Assembly (NCBI GenBank): GCA_000969725.1
Contig: JXSR01S048209.1
Length of the DNA stretch: 24,909 bases
Strand: one strand, 5' to 3'
Source: Ophiothrix spiculata
Taxonomy: Eukaryota; Echinodermata; Ophiuroidea; Amphilepidida; Ophiotrichidae
Every line of letters begins with the position of its first letter. The first letter of the stretch is position 1. A program made the translations under genes and the position numbers. Below are positions 1 through 8,882 of the stretch, piece by piece. The notes below the pieces were generated by a model. That model saw only the letters and a list, made by a program, of their open reading frames with translations. It made no database searches and was not told where the DNA came from.

Positions 1-208
1 CACTTCCTAGTAATCCTTTGTTCTCAATTGGGGATATACCTACTTGACCTTTATATGAACCCCTGTACTGCAATGTTTAAGAATAAGTTCGGTCAATCAA
101 ATATCATTTTTGACTTATCAAATAGGCCATAGCAATACTAGATCATGTTATACGTTTTACACAAGTCTTTATATTATTACTTTTCCCAAAATCAGGGGAC
201 TGTAACAA

Positions 209-293
209 TGTCAATATCGTTGGACTTTGAGGGCTCTTACTTGGATTTATGGGGGTCAGACTAAGTGTTCACTTATCTTTTGTGAGGTGTTTA
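209..293. repeat. 85-bp direct repeat, copy 1
   Basis: This 85-bp segment recurs at 895-979 in the same orientation with one visible mismatch (gtcaga here, gtcgga there). Flanks outside the repeat are unrelated. It has no useful coding potential, and no inverted ends are visible, so I cannot place it in a transposon class. Confidence 0.85.
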
Positions 294-894
294 TATATCA
301 GCACTAAGCAACATTGAGCGTGATAACTGATTATCAGCATACACAGAGAAACGCCCGAGAGGTTATTAAACTTGGCATACTTTGAACCTAGCACACACAA
401 TATTAAGACTTTATCAATATTTCATGTGAAATTTAAATAATTTTGTAATCATTTTTACAATTTGCAATCGTTTTTCAAAATGTTAAAATAATGTCATCAC
501 TTTGCCAGACACTTAATTTGTGGAAGTTGTAGAAAATGATAGAATCGTGTGATAAAAACAATGCATTAAAATTACTATTTCCAGGCAGGGCCGTACGAAG
601 GTATGTAAGCCAAGGGGGGCAAACACATTAACCGTCCAGAAATTCTTGCTTCGTCCCGATGTATATACCGTCAATTTGTTTGTAATGCGCCCGTAGCGCG
701 CGAAAATGTTGCTATTTTTAGCCAAAAATTGATATAAAACCTTGATATTTGTGCCAAAATTGGCTTATTTTGACTAAAAATTATCGGGACAGTAATCTCT
801 AGATTTTTCAAATGGCTAGTGTAAAATGATGGTAATGGTTTTTGATGTCCAATTTGGGGTCAAAATTTAGCTGAGATTCCATATTTTTCATATA
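294..894. other. Spacer between the direct repeats, no gene
   Basis: No exon, RNA gene or clear element is visible. Around 590-630 there is a short stretch reading ggccgtacgaagg followed by ggggggcaa, which resembles degenerate DNA-transposon ends common in marine invertebrate genomes. That is an impression only. The minus-strand ORF at 513-725 matches nothing I recognise. Confidence 0.5.
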
Positions 895-979
895 TGTCAA
901 TATCGTTGGACTTTGAGGGCTCTTACTTGGATTTATGGGGGTCGGACTAAGTGTTCACTTATCTTTTGTGAGGTGTTTA
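895..979. repeat. 85-bp direct repeat, copy 2
   Basis: Second copy of the segment at 209-293, 686 bp downstream in the same orientation and about 99% identical. Such high identity between divergent flanks suggests recent duplication, or a short mobile unit inserted twice. Confidence 0.85.
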
Positions 980-1317
980 ATTTAAAGTCAATATTTTACA
1001 ATTCTGTATTTTCTGAATCGTCGTACATAGTCGTATAAGTTAATTTACAGGCATGACATTAAAAATGGAATATATTTTTTTTCTTTTGGTTTCGTTTTTG
1101 AATAACCCACCTTATCCTTTAGTGTACACGAATTATGTAATCTCATTGTTCAAACATATTTTAAACAAAACCCGTATTCATGATTTTCAGAAATAAAAAT
1201 AAGCCAAACCCTGAATACATTCCGTATTCCGTGACTCATTCAAAAACACTATATTGCTCGTTATCAATTGCACTAAAAATGTGTTCGTGCATCGTTTCAG
1301 TTGCTGCGTTAGAGTTT
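980..1317. other. AT-rich spacer, no gene
   Basis: No coding, RNA or repeat structure could be supported in this stretch. It is AT-rich and ends at the perfect palindrome at 1318. Confidence 0.5.
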
Positions 1318-1356
1318 ATCGATCTAGACGTGTATATCGTACACGTCTAGATCGAT
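1318..1356. repeat. Perfect 17-bp inverted repeat with 5-nt loop
   Basis: The arms at 1318-1334 and 1340-1356 are exact reverse complements, separated by tatcg. The core is ctagacgtgta / tacacgtctag. This is far longer than expected by chance and could extrude as a hairpin. Its origin is unknown. Confidence 0.9.
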
Positions 1357-1422
1357 GCGCGCACACCCAACCAAGCATGGCGGTGACTTGGGGATTTCCA
1401 TGCTTTGTTTGTTAAGCTTTTA

Positions 1423-1803
1423 GGCTAATGAAACTCGATTCCCGGTTTCCCGTAACATTTTTTCTGATCATAATGAGGCAACATTTTCATTATTCATTAT
1501 TCATTACTTACCATTTTCCATTTATCACAAAAACCTATTATTTTCTGTACGAAAATATCCGAATAAAAATGTTTGGTGGACGCTGGGCATTGATTTTTAA
1601 GTTGTTCCCCATGGAAAATGCTATATATGTAAGGAAGAGAATAATTTGTATGCATCTCAAATAATGTATTCATTGAACCAAAACTGAGAAAAACCCATTT
1701 TTAGCGAATAATGATTTTTTTCTTGAATCTGGTTCTCAAAACGAGGGGGTAATTTCATAACGAAGGCGGGTGACGGGAAACCGGTAATCAAGTTTCATTA
1801 GCC
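1423..1803. mobile_element. PIF/Harbinger-like MITE, 381 bp
   Basis: Terminal inverted repeats of 34 bp (1423-1456 and 1770-1803) match at 31 of 34 positions and begin ggctaatgaaact. The element is flanked on both sides by TTA (1420-1422 and 1804-1806). A 3-bp TTA/TAA target duplication with G-initial inverted repeats is the signature of PIF/Harbinger transposons. The interior has no transposase, so this is a non-autonomous copy. The plus ORF at 1428-1664 lies inside it and is not a gene. The superfamily call is inferred from the ends only. Confidence 0.75.
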
Positions 1804-1896
1804 TTATGATTGAAATTTCGCTTTTGATGGTAAGTTTACCAACGAGATTACAAAATTTATGTACACTTTAAAGGATAAAATCGTTGACTCAGGCAT

Positions 1897-2007
1897 GTTC
1901 TCACGAAATACGGGAAATATATAGGGTCTTGGGCCATATTCCATTCGGCCTTTCGGTCTCATAGAATATGGCACAAGACCCTAGATATTTGCCCGTATTT
2001 CGTGAAC
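1897..2007. repeat. Fold-back element, about 44-bp imperfect arms
   Basis: The left arm 1897-1941 pairs with the right arm 1964-2007 apart from small bulges and a few mismatches. The shared core reads acgaaatacggg ... agggtcttg ... gccatattc. The 22-nt centre itself contains cggccttt/cggtc. The structure is a long imperfect hairpin, typical of small fold-back MITEs. No target duplication could be defined. Confidence 0.8.
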
Positions 2008-2737
2008 AAGCAGGGGGTAACCTAAATAATCTCAGAATATGTCAACTCCAGAAAAGTGTATTTCTTCATATTTGTAACAATCCATGTAAACTTCAAACTA
2101 AGAACCTTTTTGTTCGTACTTAAGCGATACAGAGACAATGGGAAACTCGAAAGCCCCCCCCCCCCCCCCCCCCCTCAAACGTCACACACTCGTAATTAGG
2201 TGCAAACTCGTGTACAGTAATATGGAATTAAATAAATTTAATTTCCCATATTTTCCGTTTCATACGATTACTGGACACTTGAAATTGTCATACATATTGT
2301 TGGTTATGATCAGTCACTGTTTACTATGTTATCCATAAGAAGCGTAAGGCAACTTGACTCTCCATTTGAACATTCCACTCGTGATCCGACAGGTTTTTCA
2401 GCCGAAGCATCAAGCACAACCTAAAGTAATTCATGTACATTGGTGGTTTAGAGAAAGTTGTTGTTCACTTATGTGTTACTTAAGAAGAGAAGTATTCGAT
2501 AGAGATACCTGAAAATCTTACGAAACATGGCATGTGTCCAACACATGTTCTCCATAACACAAGCTTGTATTTAGAACATGTGTAAATTCTTGCCTGATTA
2601 AAACTGGCGATTTTGCTAGAAAACCACTGTAGAAAAATATCTCAACCATACATCTTTTCAAGCGACGCTTTGACTGAGCTAGCCACAGAAGTTTTCATTT
2701 CGTATCCATTCAATGCTAAGACTAAAGTTTAAATATT
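2008..2737. other. No gene; poly-C tract and small inverted repeats
   Basis: The stretch holds a run of 21 C at 2154-2174, which creates the polyproline of the spurious ORF at 2138-2338. A 10-bp inverted repeat built on acatgttct lies near 2540-2580. Nothing else could be supported. Confidence 0.5.
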
Positions 2738-2744
2738 CTCCAAA

Positions 2745-3112
2745 GATGGACGCGCCAGGGCCGTAGATGTACAGAGTAGGGTTATACTGAAGAGAGCATA
2801 CTATTACCGATTCATTCGGAGGAGGTAACATTGCCTTCTTGGTGCTTTACATGCAGGTAGAAAACCGACCCTGATCACCTTGGAAGGCAGCCCCAACCAG
2901 TCCAATTACAGAAGGCTTCTAGAACCCTTGATAATGTAATTGGCTAGAGACATCTGTGAAAACAGTTTTGTGCTTTACTGGGACAATGTTCACCTCCGTC
3001 GTGCTCGTATAATTCGGACTTTTCTGACAGATAGGGTAAGTTAAGTTCGTACCTTGTCCATCAAGATCTTCGGATATTGACCCTACTGAGAACATCTGAG
3101 TTGGATTAACAA
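2745..3112 (+). pseudogene. Tc1/mariner-type transposase fossil
   Basis: Plus-strand translation from about 2838 gives LGALHAGRKPTLITLEGS, then an in-frame stop, then YWDNVHLRRARIIRTFL. This matches the conserved Tc1-family block around the second catalytic Asp (usually DNARPHRARI). After a frameshift near 3035, CPSRSSDIDPTENI matches the family's WPSRSPDLNPIEHLW block, which holds the third acidic residue. The family protein is about 340 residues. Here only the C-terminal half remains, with at least two stops and one frameshift, so it is inactive. In a Tc1 element the intact protein would cut and paste the transposon at TA sites. I could not define the terminal inverted repeats or the upstream part with the first Asp. 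Confidence 0.75.
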
Positions 3113-3440
3113 CATATTATATTAACCCACCAAGGTGAAGGAATTTTGTTGGACTGTATTTGATGCTTTGCTGAGTACCCCACACAACTTTCCAATCACA
3201 AGTGGAAATCATGCCATTGAGAGTCATGACGTTGTGCTTCTCGATTAGGACAGAGGAGATATTGGGATAAATGCATAAAAAATAGTGAATGCTTTTTACT
3301 TGATATTTTGAGTATAAACTGCTGTTTGTATGCATAAAATGCAGTAGACGCTTTTACCGCAAACTTTTTACTAGTAGGATTTACTCTTCTAACTTTCACT
3401 TGATAAGAAGGATATACTACCACTCATATGCATAAAACCA
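3113..3440. other. No gene recognised
   Basis: Two overlapping minus-strand ORFs (3117-3335 and 3196-3423) are present, but neither shows a recognisable domain or a splice context. I regard both as chance. Confidence 0.45.
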
Positions 3441-3449
3441 AGTTATTAC

Positions 3450-3785
3450 TAGACTTCTCATAGTAAATGCTTGAAAAATCCAAGGTAGCTTCAGAGCTAC
3501 CTAGACAGTTTACTTGACCTAAAGTTAAGTTTTGTAAAAGGTCAATTTGCCGTATTTATGCAGTTCCTCAGAAAGCTTGGATCTATCAGATTCGGATAAT
3601 TCATAAATATCATAAATATCTTATTAAAATAAAGGAGTGGTGACAATAAACGTGAGATGTATATCGTCACCACTTATTAGACTGTCTTAGTAAATGCTTG
3701 AAAATTCCACCATTTTCTTGACCAAAAGTTGAGCATTATAATGGTACACTTTTGCGTTTTTATAACGTTCCCAGGACAATACTGT
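3450..3785. repeat. Diverged tandem duplication, period about 228 bp
   Basis: The block starting about 3450 (agtaaatgcttgaaaa, then a cttgacc..aaagtt stretch, then a cgt..ttat..cgttcc-like end) recurs from about 3677. The copies are clearly related but diverged. The first copy carries a small hairpin ggtagct/agctacc at 3484-3501. The function is unknown. Confidence 0.6.
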
Positions 3786-4374
3786 AGAACCATGAAATGA
3801 AAGTCTCCCAATTTTACCTTTTGTGAACGAGTGGGGTTTCATCACCCATCGCACCAACCTTCGAATTCGAGTTTAAAAATTCCATGATAATCAAGTGAAT
3901 TAGACAAAAACAAGGGCGCACCACACTAAACCAGAATAACCCCTGCTATCCACACCAATATTTATTGTTTATACCAATAAATTTGTTTTATTTTCTTTCT
4001 TATCCATTATTCTGTATAATAATGTATTTTAGCAACCTTTTGGTTCTCATTATGGTAACCGTTTTGGATTTTGAGCCTAAGTTGGAAATAAATACAGCTG
4101 TTACAAAGGTTTAACCATTTTCTATCAAATATTATGATCATATAGCCTATTTGATGCTGTTTTAAATTACTGTAAACCTTTTTCGTGCATACAAATGTAT
4201 TTTGGTGGCCATTCTAGATCAAATTTCAGATGTTATTTTTATATTTAAACATGTTGTACCCAAACAATGTAGTAAAACTATTAGTAAAGAATTACTAAAG
4301 TCATTACCAAGAAATTTGCAACAAAATTCAAAGAATGGATATATTTTTGTACAAATAAAGAGTTGACTTCAAAA
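3786..4374. other. AT-rich spacer, no gene
   Basis: No exon, RNA or repeat was identified. The stretch runs up to the 3' end of the LINE remnant on the minus strand. Confidence 0.45.
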
Positions 4375-6830
4375 ACGGGTTCAGAATCTTTATTTCCATA
4401 AAATTAACATACATAAGAACAGCATCAAAATAACATCAAAAAACAGAACAAACTTATGGAGGAAAGGACCAGAAGGCCAATGAGGCCTGTTGAATCTCCA
4501 GCCCTGTATAGAATACAACAAAAAGTTACCGTCATTGGTTTAAGATAAAAACCTAACAGCACAACTACCAAACAAGACTAAACAGGGACATGCTCAAAAA
4601 CGTTCTTATAATTAAGAATAATATTTTGCTTAAGCTGATTTCGAAACTGTTTCACATTTCTTTGTTTCACATGATAATGAATTCTAAAGGAGAGGACCAC
4701 TTGTACGCATTGCTTTATCAGTAAATGATTTTTTTTACTGAAGGCGATATTTAGATCATTAGCATGTCTTGTTTGATAATTATGTACATCAGAACGCCTT
4801 TTGAAATATTCATTGAAAACTAAAGGTAACTCACAAATATGGAATTTAAACATGAATATCCCAAGCTCAAGAGTATACGCATCTGTTACTTTTAAAATAT
4901 TATGTTTTGCAAAAAGTTGAGCAGCATGGCTTCGGTAGTGACTACCAGCAACCGTTCTTATTGCCTATTTTTGCAATTGTATGAGTTTATCAAGGTACGA
5001 TTTACAAGTATTTCCCCATATAAGGATTGCATAGTTAAGATATGGTGATACTAGTGAGCAGTATAGGGTATGGAGAATACGAGTTGGAATGGAATACTTA
5101 AGTTTGTTTATGATACCAATATTCCTGGATATAGTTTTTGAAATCCATCGATATTATATTTCCATGTAAGACATTCATCAATCAAAACACCAAGAAATTT
5201 AGTTATTTTAACTCTTTCTAAATCAGTGTCGTTTAAAGTGACAGTTATATTGTCCTGGGATTGGGATGAAGTCATTGGAGACGTTCCCATGATCATATAG
5301 TTTGTTTTTGTAGCATTTACAGATAATGTATTTGCCTTAAACCAATTATTCACTTCAATTAGCTGTTTATTTACGATATTTATGTTATTTTTAATATCAC
5401 TGTTTGAATAAATAATAGTGAACAATATGAAGTCTAGAATAAATGATGTATTTGTTATATTTACATACAATATAAAAAGTAATGGTCCCAAAATAGATCC
5501 CTGGGGGACACCACATGTAATATTTTCCATATCCGAACTGTAATTATTGTAATAAACAAATTGTTTTCTATTTCTAAGATAGCTACTAAACCAATCAGTA
5601 CAATCCCACGAAAACCGTAATATTCCAATTTATGTAACAACATTTCGTAATCAATTGTATTACAGCAGTGTATACCTTATCAACAAGTTGCTCAATGGAC
5701 ATGTATGTTGAATGCTTTGGGCGAAAGCCAAACTGTTTGTTAATTAGAATTTGTTATCATCTATATAGTTAATACATCCGTTAAATATAAGTATTTCAAG
5801 GATTTTTGAAAAACACGGTAGAAGCGATACAGGACGGTAGTTTGAAAATACATCGGCATTTGATTTTACATTAATTGGAATAACCTTTGCTATTTTTAGT
5901 TTCTTCACTAAACAGTTTCCAATATTGTCATAACCAGCACTTTTGCTTGGATCAAATTTGTCAATAATCTTCAAAATATCGCATTCAACAAAAGGTGCCA
6001 GATATATGTTACTAGATATTATATTGTCCAAGTAGTCAATATTCTTTGCCATTATTACGTATTTATGATGCAAGTTTTGTCCAATATTCACCAAATATTT
6101 ATTGAATTTGTTAGAGATTTCCTGTGGGTCAGTAATTAGACCATTGTCACCTTGGAACTTACACTGGTATGACTGCCTTTTGCTCTTGCCAATTACGGCG
6201 TTTATTTCTTTCTAAGTCTGTTTCATATCATTTTTTGATTTTTCAAATTTTTTGAAGAAATACATTCTTTTTGATTTTCGTATGAGCATATTCAATTTGT
6301 TTTTGTAGGTTTTGCATTTTTGTAGATTGCCTGGGGTAGGTTTTAGAATGTAGGATTTGTATAATTTGTCTCTCTTATTCATACTTTTTAATAAACCCTT
6401 TTTGATCCAAGGTGACAGTGGATCTTTATTCCTTTTATGATAGCATTGTTTAGACTCACCAGGTATACACTGTTTGCAGCGCCCCAAGAAGGAGCATTCG
6501 CACAGGGGACCAACGGCTTAACGTGACTATCCGAACCACGGAGCAATTAGAGTTAAGTTTCTTGCCCAAGGAAACATGGAGGAGACGTAAACCGCCTGGC
6601 CCGGGGCTCGAACCCGCAACCTCTGTATTACGAGACCCGTGCTCTAACCGCTCGGCCACGCTCCCCTCTAGAGGTATACACTCGTCGTATATTTTTTCAA
6701 ACGTTTCAATAAACACATTGTTATCATCGTCTACATTATATCATTAAGTATTTCTTTCCATTTTACCTTTGACAATCTTTGCTTAAAATTACATATATTT
6801 TCATTTCACTAATATCATTCTTAAAAGATT
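4375..6830 (-). pseudogene. Non-LTR retrotransposon (CR1/L2/Jockey-like LINE) remnant
   Basis: Read on the minus strand, broken frames give the ordered parts of a LINE ORF2. First comes the linker after the endonuclease (SPWIKKGLLKSMNKRDKLY, about 6410-6350). Next are the reverse transcriptase blocks SAGYDNIG and FSNYRPVSLLPCFSKILE (5940-5800), then FGFRPKHSTY in another frame (near 5720), then GVPQGSILGPLLFILYVN (5513-5460). Last are the C-terminal part (SHYRSHAAQLFAKHNILK, near 4930-4890; KRRSDVHNYQTRHANDLN, near 4800-4750) and a 3' UTR with AATAAA near 4390. The FADD-type catalytic box is lost: FILFTII stands where F-A-D-D is expected. The endonuclease domain is absent, so the copy is 5'-truncated. 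Frameshifts and stops make it inactive. It is interrupted by a SINE at 6472-6671. The clade within the CR1/L2/Jockey group is uncertain. Confidence 0.9.
6472..6671 (-). mobile_element. tRNA-derived SINE (family A) nested in the LINE
   Basis: On the minus strand the element begins with a tRNA-like head. Box A is a gtggccgagcggttagagc type, and box B is gggttcgagccc. A body with the motif ccttgggcaag follows, and the element ends at gcgctgcaaacag. It is flanked by an 11-bp direct repeat, aggtatacact, at 6461-6471 and 6672-6682. Removing the SINE and one repeat rejoins the LINE peptide DECIP with GESKQ, so the insertion post-dates the LINE. It would be transcribed by RNA polymerase III and mobilised by a LINE. 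Confidence 0.9.
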
Positions 6831-7528
6831 TGTAAGAATATTTGTTTTGTGCGAATATTATGACCATATTTTAAGGTTTTTTTTCCGAAGTGGAAACTTC
6901 GAATTACTGTAAATTTTGCTGCAGAACGGCAAACTGTCGATATATTTTAGCATAGGAATAAGCAGCAAACAAACAAAAGAAGCAAGCCAATAAAAGACCA
7001 AAAGCAAATCAAATTTCTCATTGCGAGATTGAAATTTCTAAATTGTTAAAGGTTACAGGAAAAGGAAATATAAGTAGCTTCATATACAGTCGTTATAACA
7101 AAACAAAGTGGAAAATACCAATGTAAAATTTTAATGAAGCACAAATAGTCAACGATACTCAAAACAACTTTCAAATACAGCGCTTTTTATGACCTCGAAA
7201 AACAATCAATCTGAACTGCCCTACTATGATGCTTACATACTTCGATAGCTTTGTCTCGACGTCGCGTCATGCTTTGTTTCATCTGGTGTTTTGATATTGT
7301 ACATTGAACAGAAAGTACAAAGCGACAACTAGTATGAATGCAAGGTCGGATGACGTCGGTAAGGGTTCAGAGATTTTCGAGATCCACGGATATTAAACAA
7401 TACATATAATAGTTTATTGGGTGTATATTCCAGGGTCTTATGAAACTCTTCGTACACTAACAAGCGTAATCTCACTCAGCCAGTTCAAAGAGATTGTTTT
7501 TGAGGTCGTCAAATTATGCAAAATGAAT
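6831..7528. other. No gene recognised
   Basis: This stretch is AT-rich, with no exon or repeat that I can support. It separates the LINE remnant from the dispersed repeat at 7529. Confidence 0.45.
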
Positions 7529-7770
7529 ATAATTAATTTTAAACATGAATAGCGCCACCAATAATGAAATCTAAAAAATGGGCTAAAAATGATGTATTTT
7601 GATCAAAAGTGAACATTTTATGAGATAAAATGTGAAATTGAATTATGGAAATGAATATTACAGTTCAACGCCTAATTCCAGAACTAACTAAAAAAATAGG
7701 AGCCTGCATTTATTGGAACAGTGCATTTTTGTCCAAAAAAAAAAAATGAACACATCAAACACATCAGTGG
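7529..7770 (+). repeat. Dispersed repeat, copy 1 (aatagcgccaccaataatg family)
   Basis: This block of about 240 bp aligns throughout with 15053-15296 in the same orientation. Anchors are atataattaattt, gaatagcgccaccaataatg, gagataaaatgtgaaa, caacgcctaatt/caacacctaatt, gcctgcatt and acagtgcatttttgtc. The copies look about three-quarters identical by eye. Copy 2 lies inside a long-inverted-repeat element, so this may be a relic of the same family. Confidence 0.75.
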
Positions 7771-8142
7771 CGTGTTATATTCTAAATTGTCTTCAACATT
7801 TACAATATCGCAAATGGTCTCATTAGATAAAACTACCAAACTGATTTTGAAGCTGTTTATAAAATTTGATACATCTTTTGATACAAATATCTACATATAT
7901 ACAGAGAACAAAATCATGTAAAAAACATCATTGGTATAATTATCCTAACGTTTTTTGTACAACAATTTTACACGCATTTCTCAGGAATAAACGTTCAACA
8001 AATTCTTTGCCTTGTTATTTTCATAAATTTTTTGGATTTTTTTTTATAGAAAAGCAAACAACTCTGTTCTTCGCGGTAAAGTTAATCAATAGGCGATATC
8101 ATGAGTTATCATAAGTTTATAGGCAACAACAGATATGAAAGT
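7771..8142. other. No gene recognised
   Basis: The two plus ORFs here (7721-7921 and 7866-8114) are low-complexity and resemble no family. No splice-framed exon or repeat was seen. Confidence 0.45.
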
Positions 8143-8164
8143 GTGTTTTTTTCTTACGTGACGT
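8143..8164. repeat. 22-bp direct repeat, copy 1
   Basis: A gtg + T7 + c + ttacgtgacgt string recurs at 8859-8881 with a single extra C. The repeats bracket about 695 bp that contains a LINE stub and a palindromic repeat. Confidence 0.7.
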
Positions 8165-8414
8165 TTTTGAAATTTTGAAATATAAAAAAAAATATCTTGC
8201 AAAGGCTGTACTGGATTTCCCGTTTTTAGCCTTAAAAGGCTATTTAAAAGAATTGAAATTGAATTTGTTGAAACTTATGTTAAAAAGCATTTTGCAGTTG
8301 AAATGAAATTTTCACTTTTATAAAAGAAATAGACAAGGTCGCTTTCGGCGAAAGTCGAGCGGGTGGACTATTCAAAATTATACGGGGTCACATATAAAAT
8401 ACAATACAGCACAC

Positions 8415-8625
8415 AACAGGTATTTATATAGCGCTCTTCCGTGAAAAAAAAATCCATCACAGCGCTTTACAAAGATAATAAGAAATAAATAAAGTACAAT
8501 AAATCAAAGACCTGAATTTGTCAGTGATTGGTAATGACGGATATGGTAGGGAAGTTTATTCCAAAGGAATGGACCTGTAGCAGAGAAGCCTTACAGGGAC
8601 TGGCCTAGATCATGTCCACTGATTT
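8415..8625 (-). pseudogene. LINE 3' stub (second LINE family)
   Basis: The minus strand from about 8600 reads GFSATGPFLWNKLPYHIRHY, which matches the C-terminal box of CR1/L2-type ORF2 proteins (usually A-P-x-LWNxLP). A short 3' UTR and a tail follow at 8480-8421: gtaaagcgctgtgatgg ... agagcgctatataaa. The rest of the element is missing. The tail closely resembles the 3' ends of the family B SINEs in this window (8883-9202 and 24572-24866), suggesting this LINE type supplied their reverse transcriptase. Confidence 0.75.
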
Positions 8626-8674
8626 TCTGGCAAATCTTTTTTCACATGTATCGATAGTACATGATTATACTAAC

Positions 8675-8850
8675 ATATCCTACCAGTAGTTTCCGCTGAA
8701 TTTGTGTAACATAGGAGAAAAATGAAATAATTTTCCAGCTGTATTTTTTGTCGCCGGCGACAAAAAATGGTTGAAAAAGTGTTTCTAGTTTCAAATCTTA
8801 AAAAGATCTTGTTTCTACAACTGTGATGGGTAAACAAAATTATTGTTGAT
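8675..8850 (+). repeat. Palindrome-bearing dispersed repeat, copy 1
   Basis: This aligns with 24440-24571: agtttcc..tgaatttgtg, gtgtttctagttt, aaatctt, cttgtttctac and tgtgatg are shared in order. It contains a perfect 26-bp palindrome at 8743-8768 centred on CCGG, with half-site attttttgtcgcc. The second copy has a different palindrome, also centred on CCGG, at the same place. No coding capacity is credible. Confidence 0.75.
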
Positions 8851-8858
8851 AACAATTC

Positions 8859-8881
8859 GTGTTTTTTTCCTTACGTGACGT
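8859..8881. repeat. Direct repeat, copy 2
   Basis: Partner of 8143-8164 with one extra C. It lies immediately before the SINE at 8883. Confidence 0.7.
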
Positions 8882-8882
8882 G

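Noticed and set aside
209-979. LTR retrotransposon with 85-bp terminal repeats
   Set aside because: The repeats are too short for LTRs; no primer-binding site, polypurine tract or coding sequence lies between them.
1428-1664. 78-codon plus ORF
   Set aside because: It lies wholly inside the Harbinger-like MITE and begins in its inverted repeat.
2138-2338. 66-codon plus ORF with polyproline
   Set aside because: It is created by a 21-base C run; no homology or splice context.
3484-3501. Hairpin ggtagct/agctacc as a terminator-like signal
   Set aside because: Rho-independent terminators do not apply in this eukaryotic context and the stem is only 7 bp.
6600-6671. tRNA gene candidate on the minus strand
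   Set aside because: It is the head of a SINE with an 11-bp target duplication, not a free tRNA gene.
6456-6716. 86-codon minus ORF
   Set aside because: It is a chimera of LINE codons with read-through of the SINE at 6472-6671.
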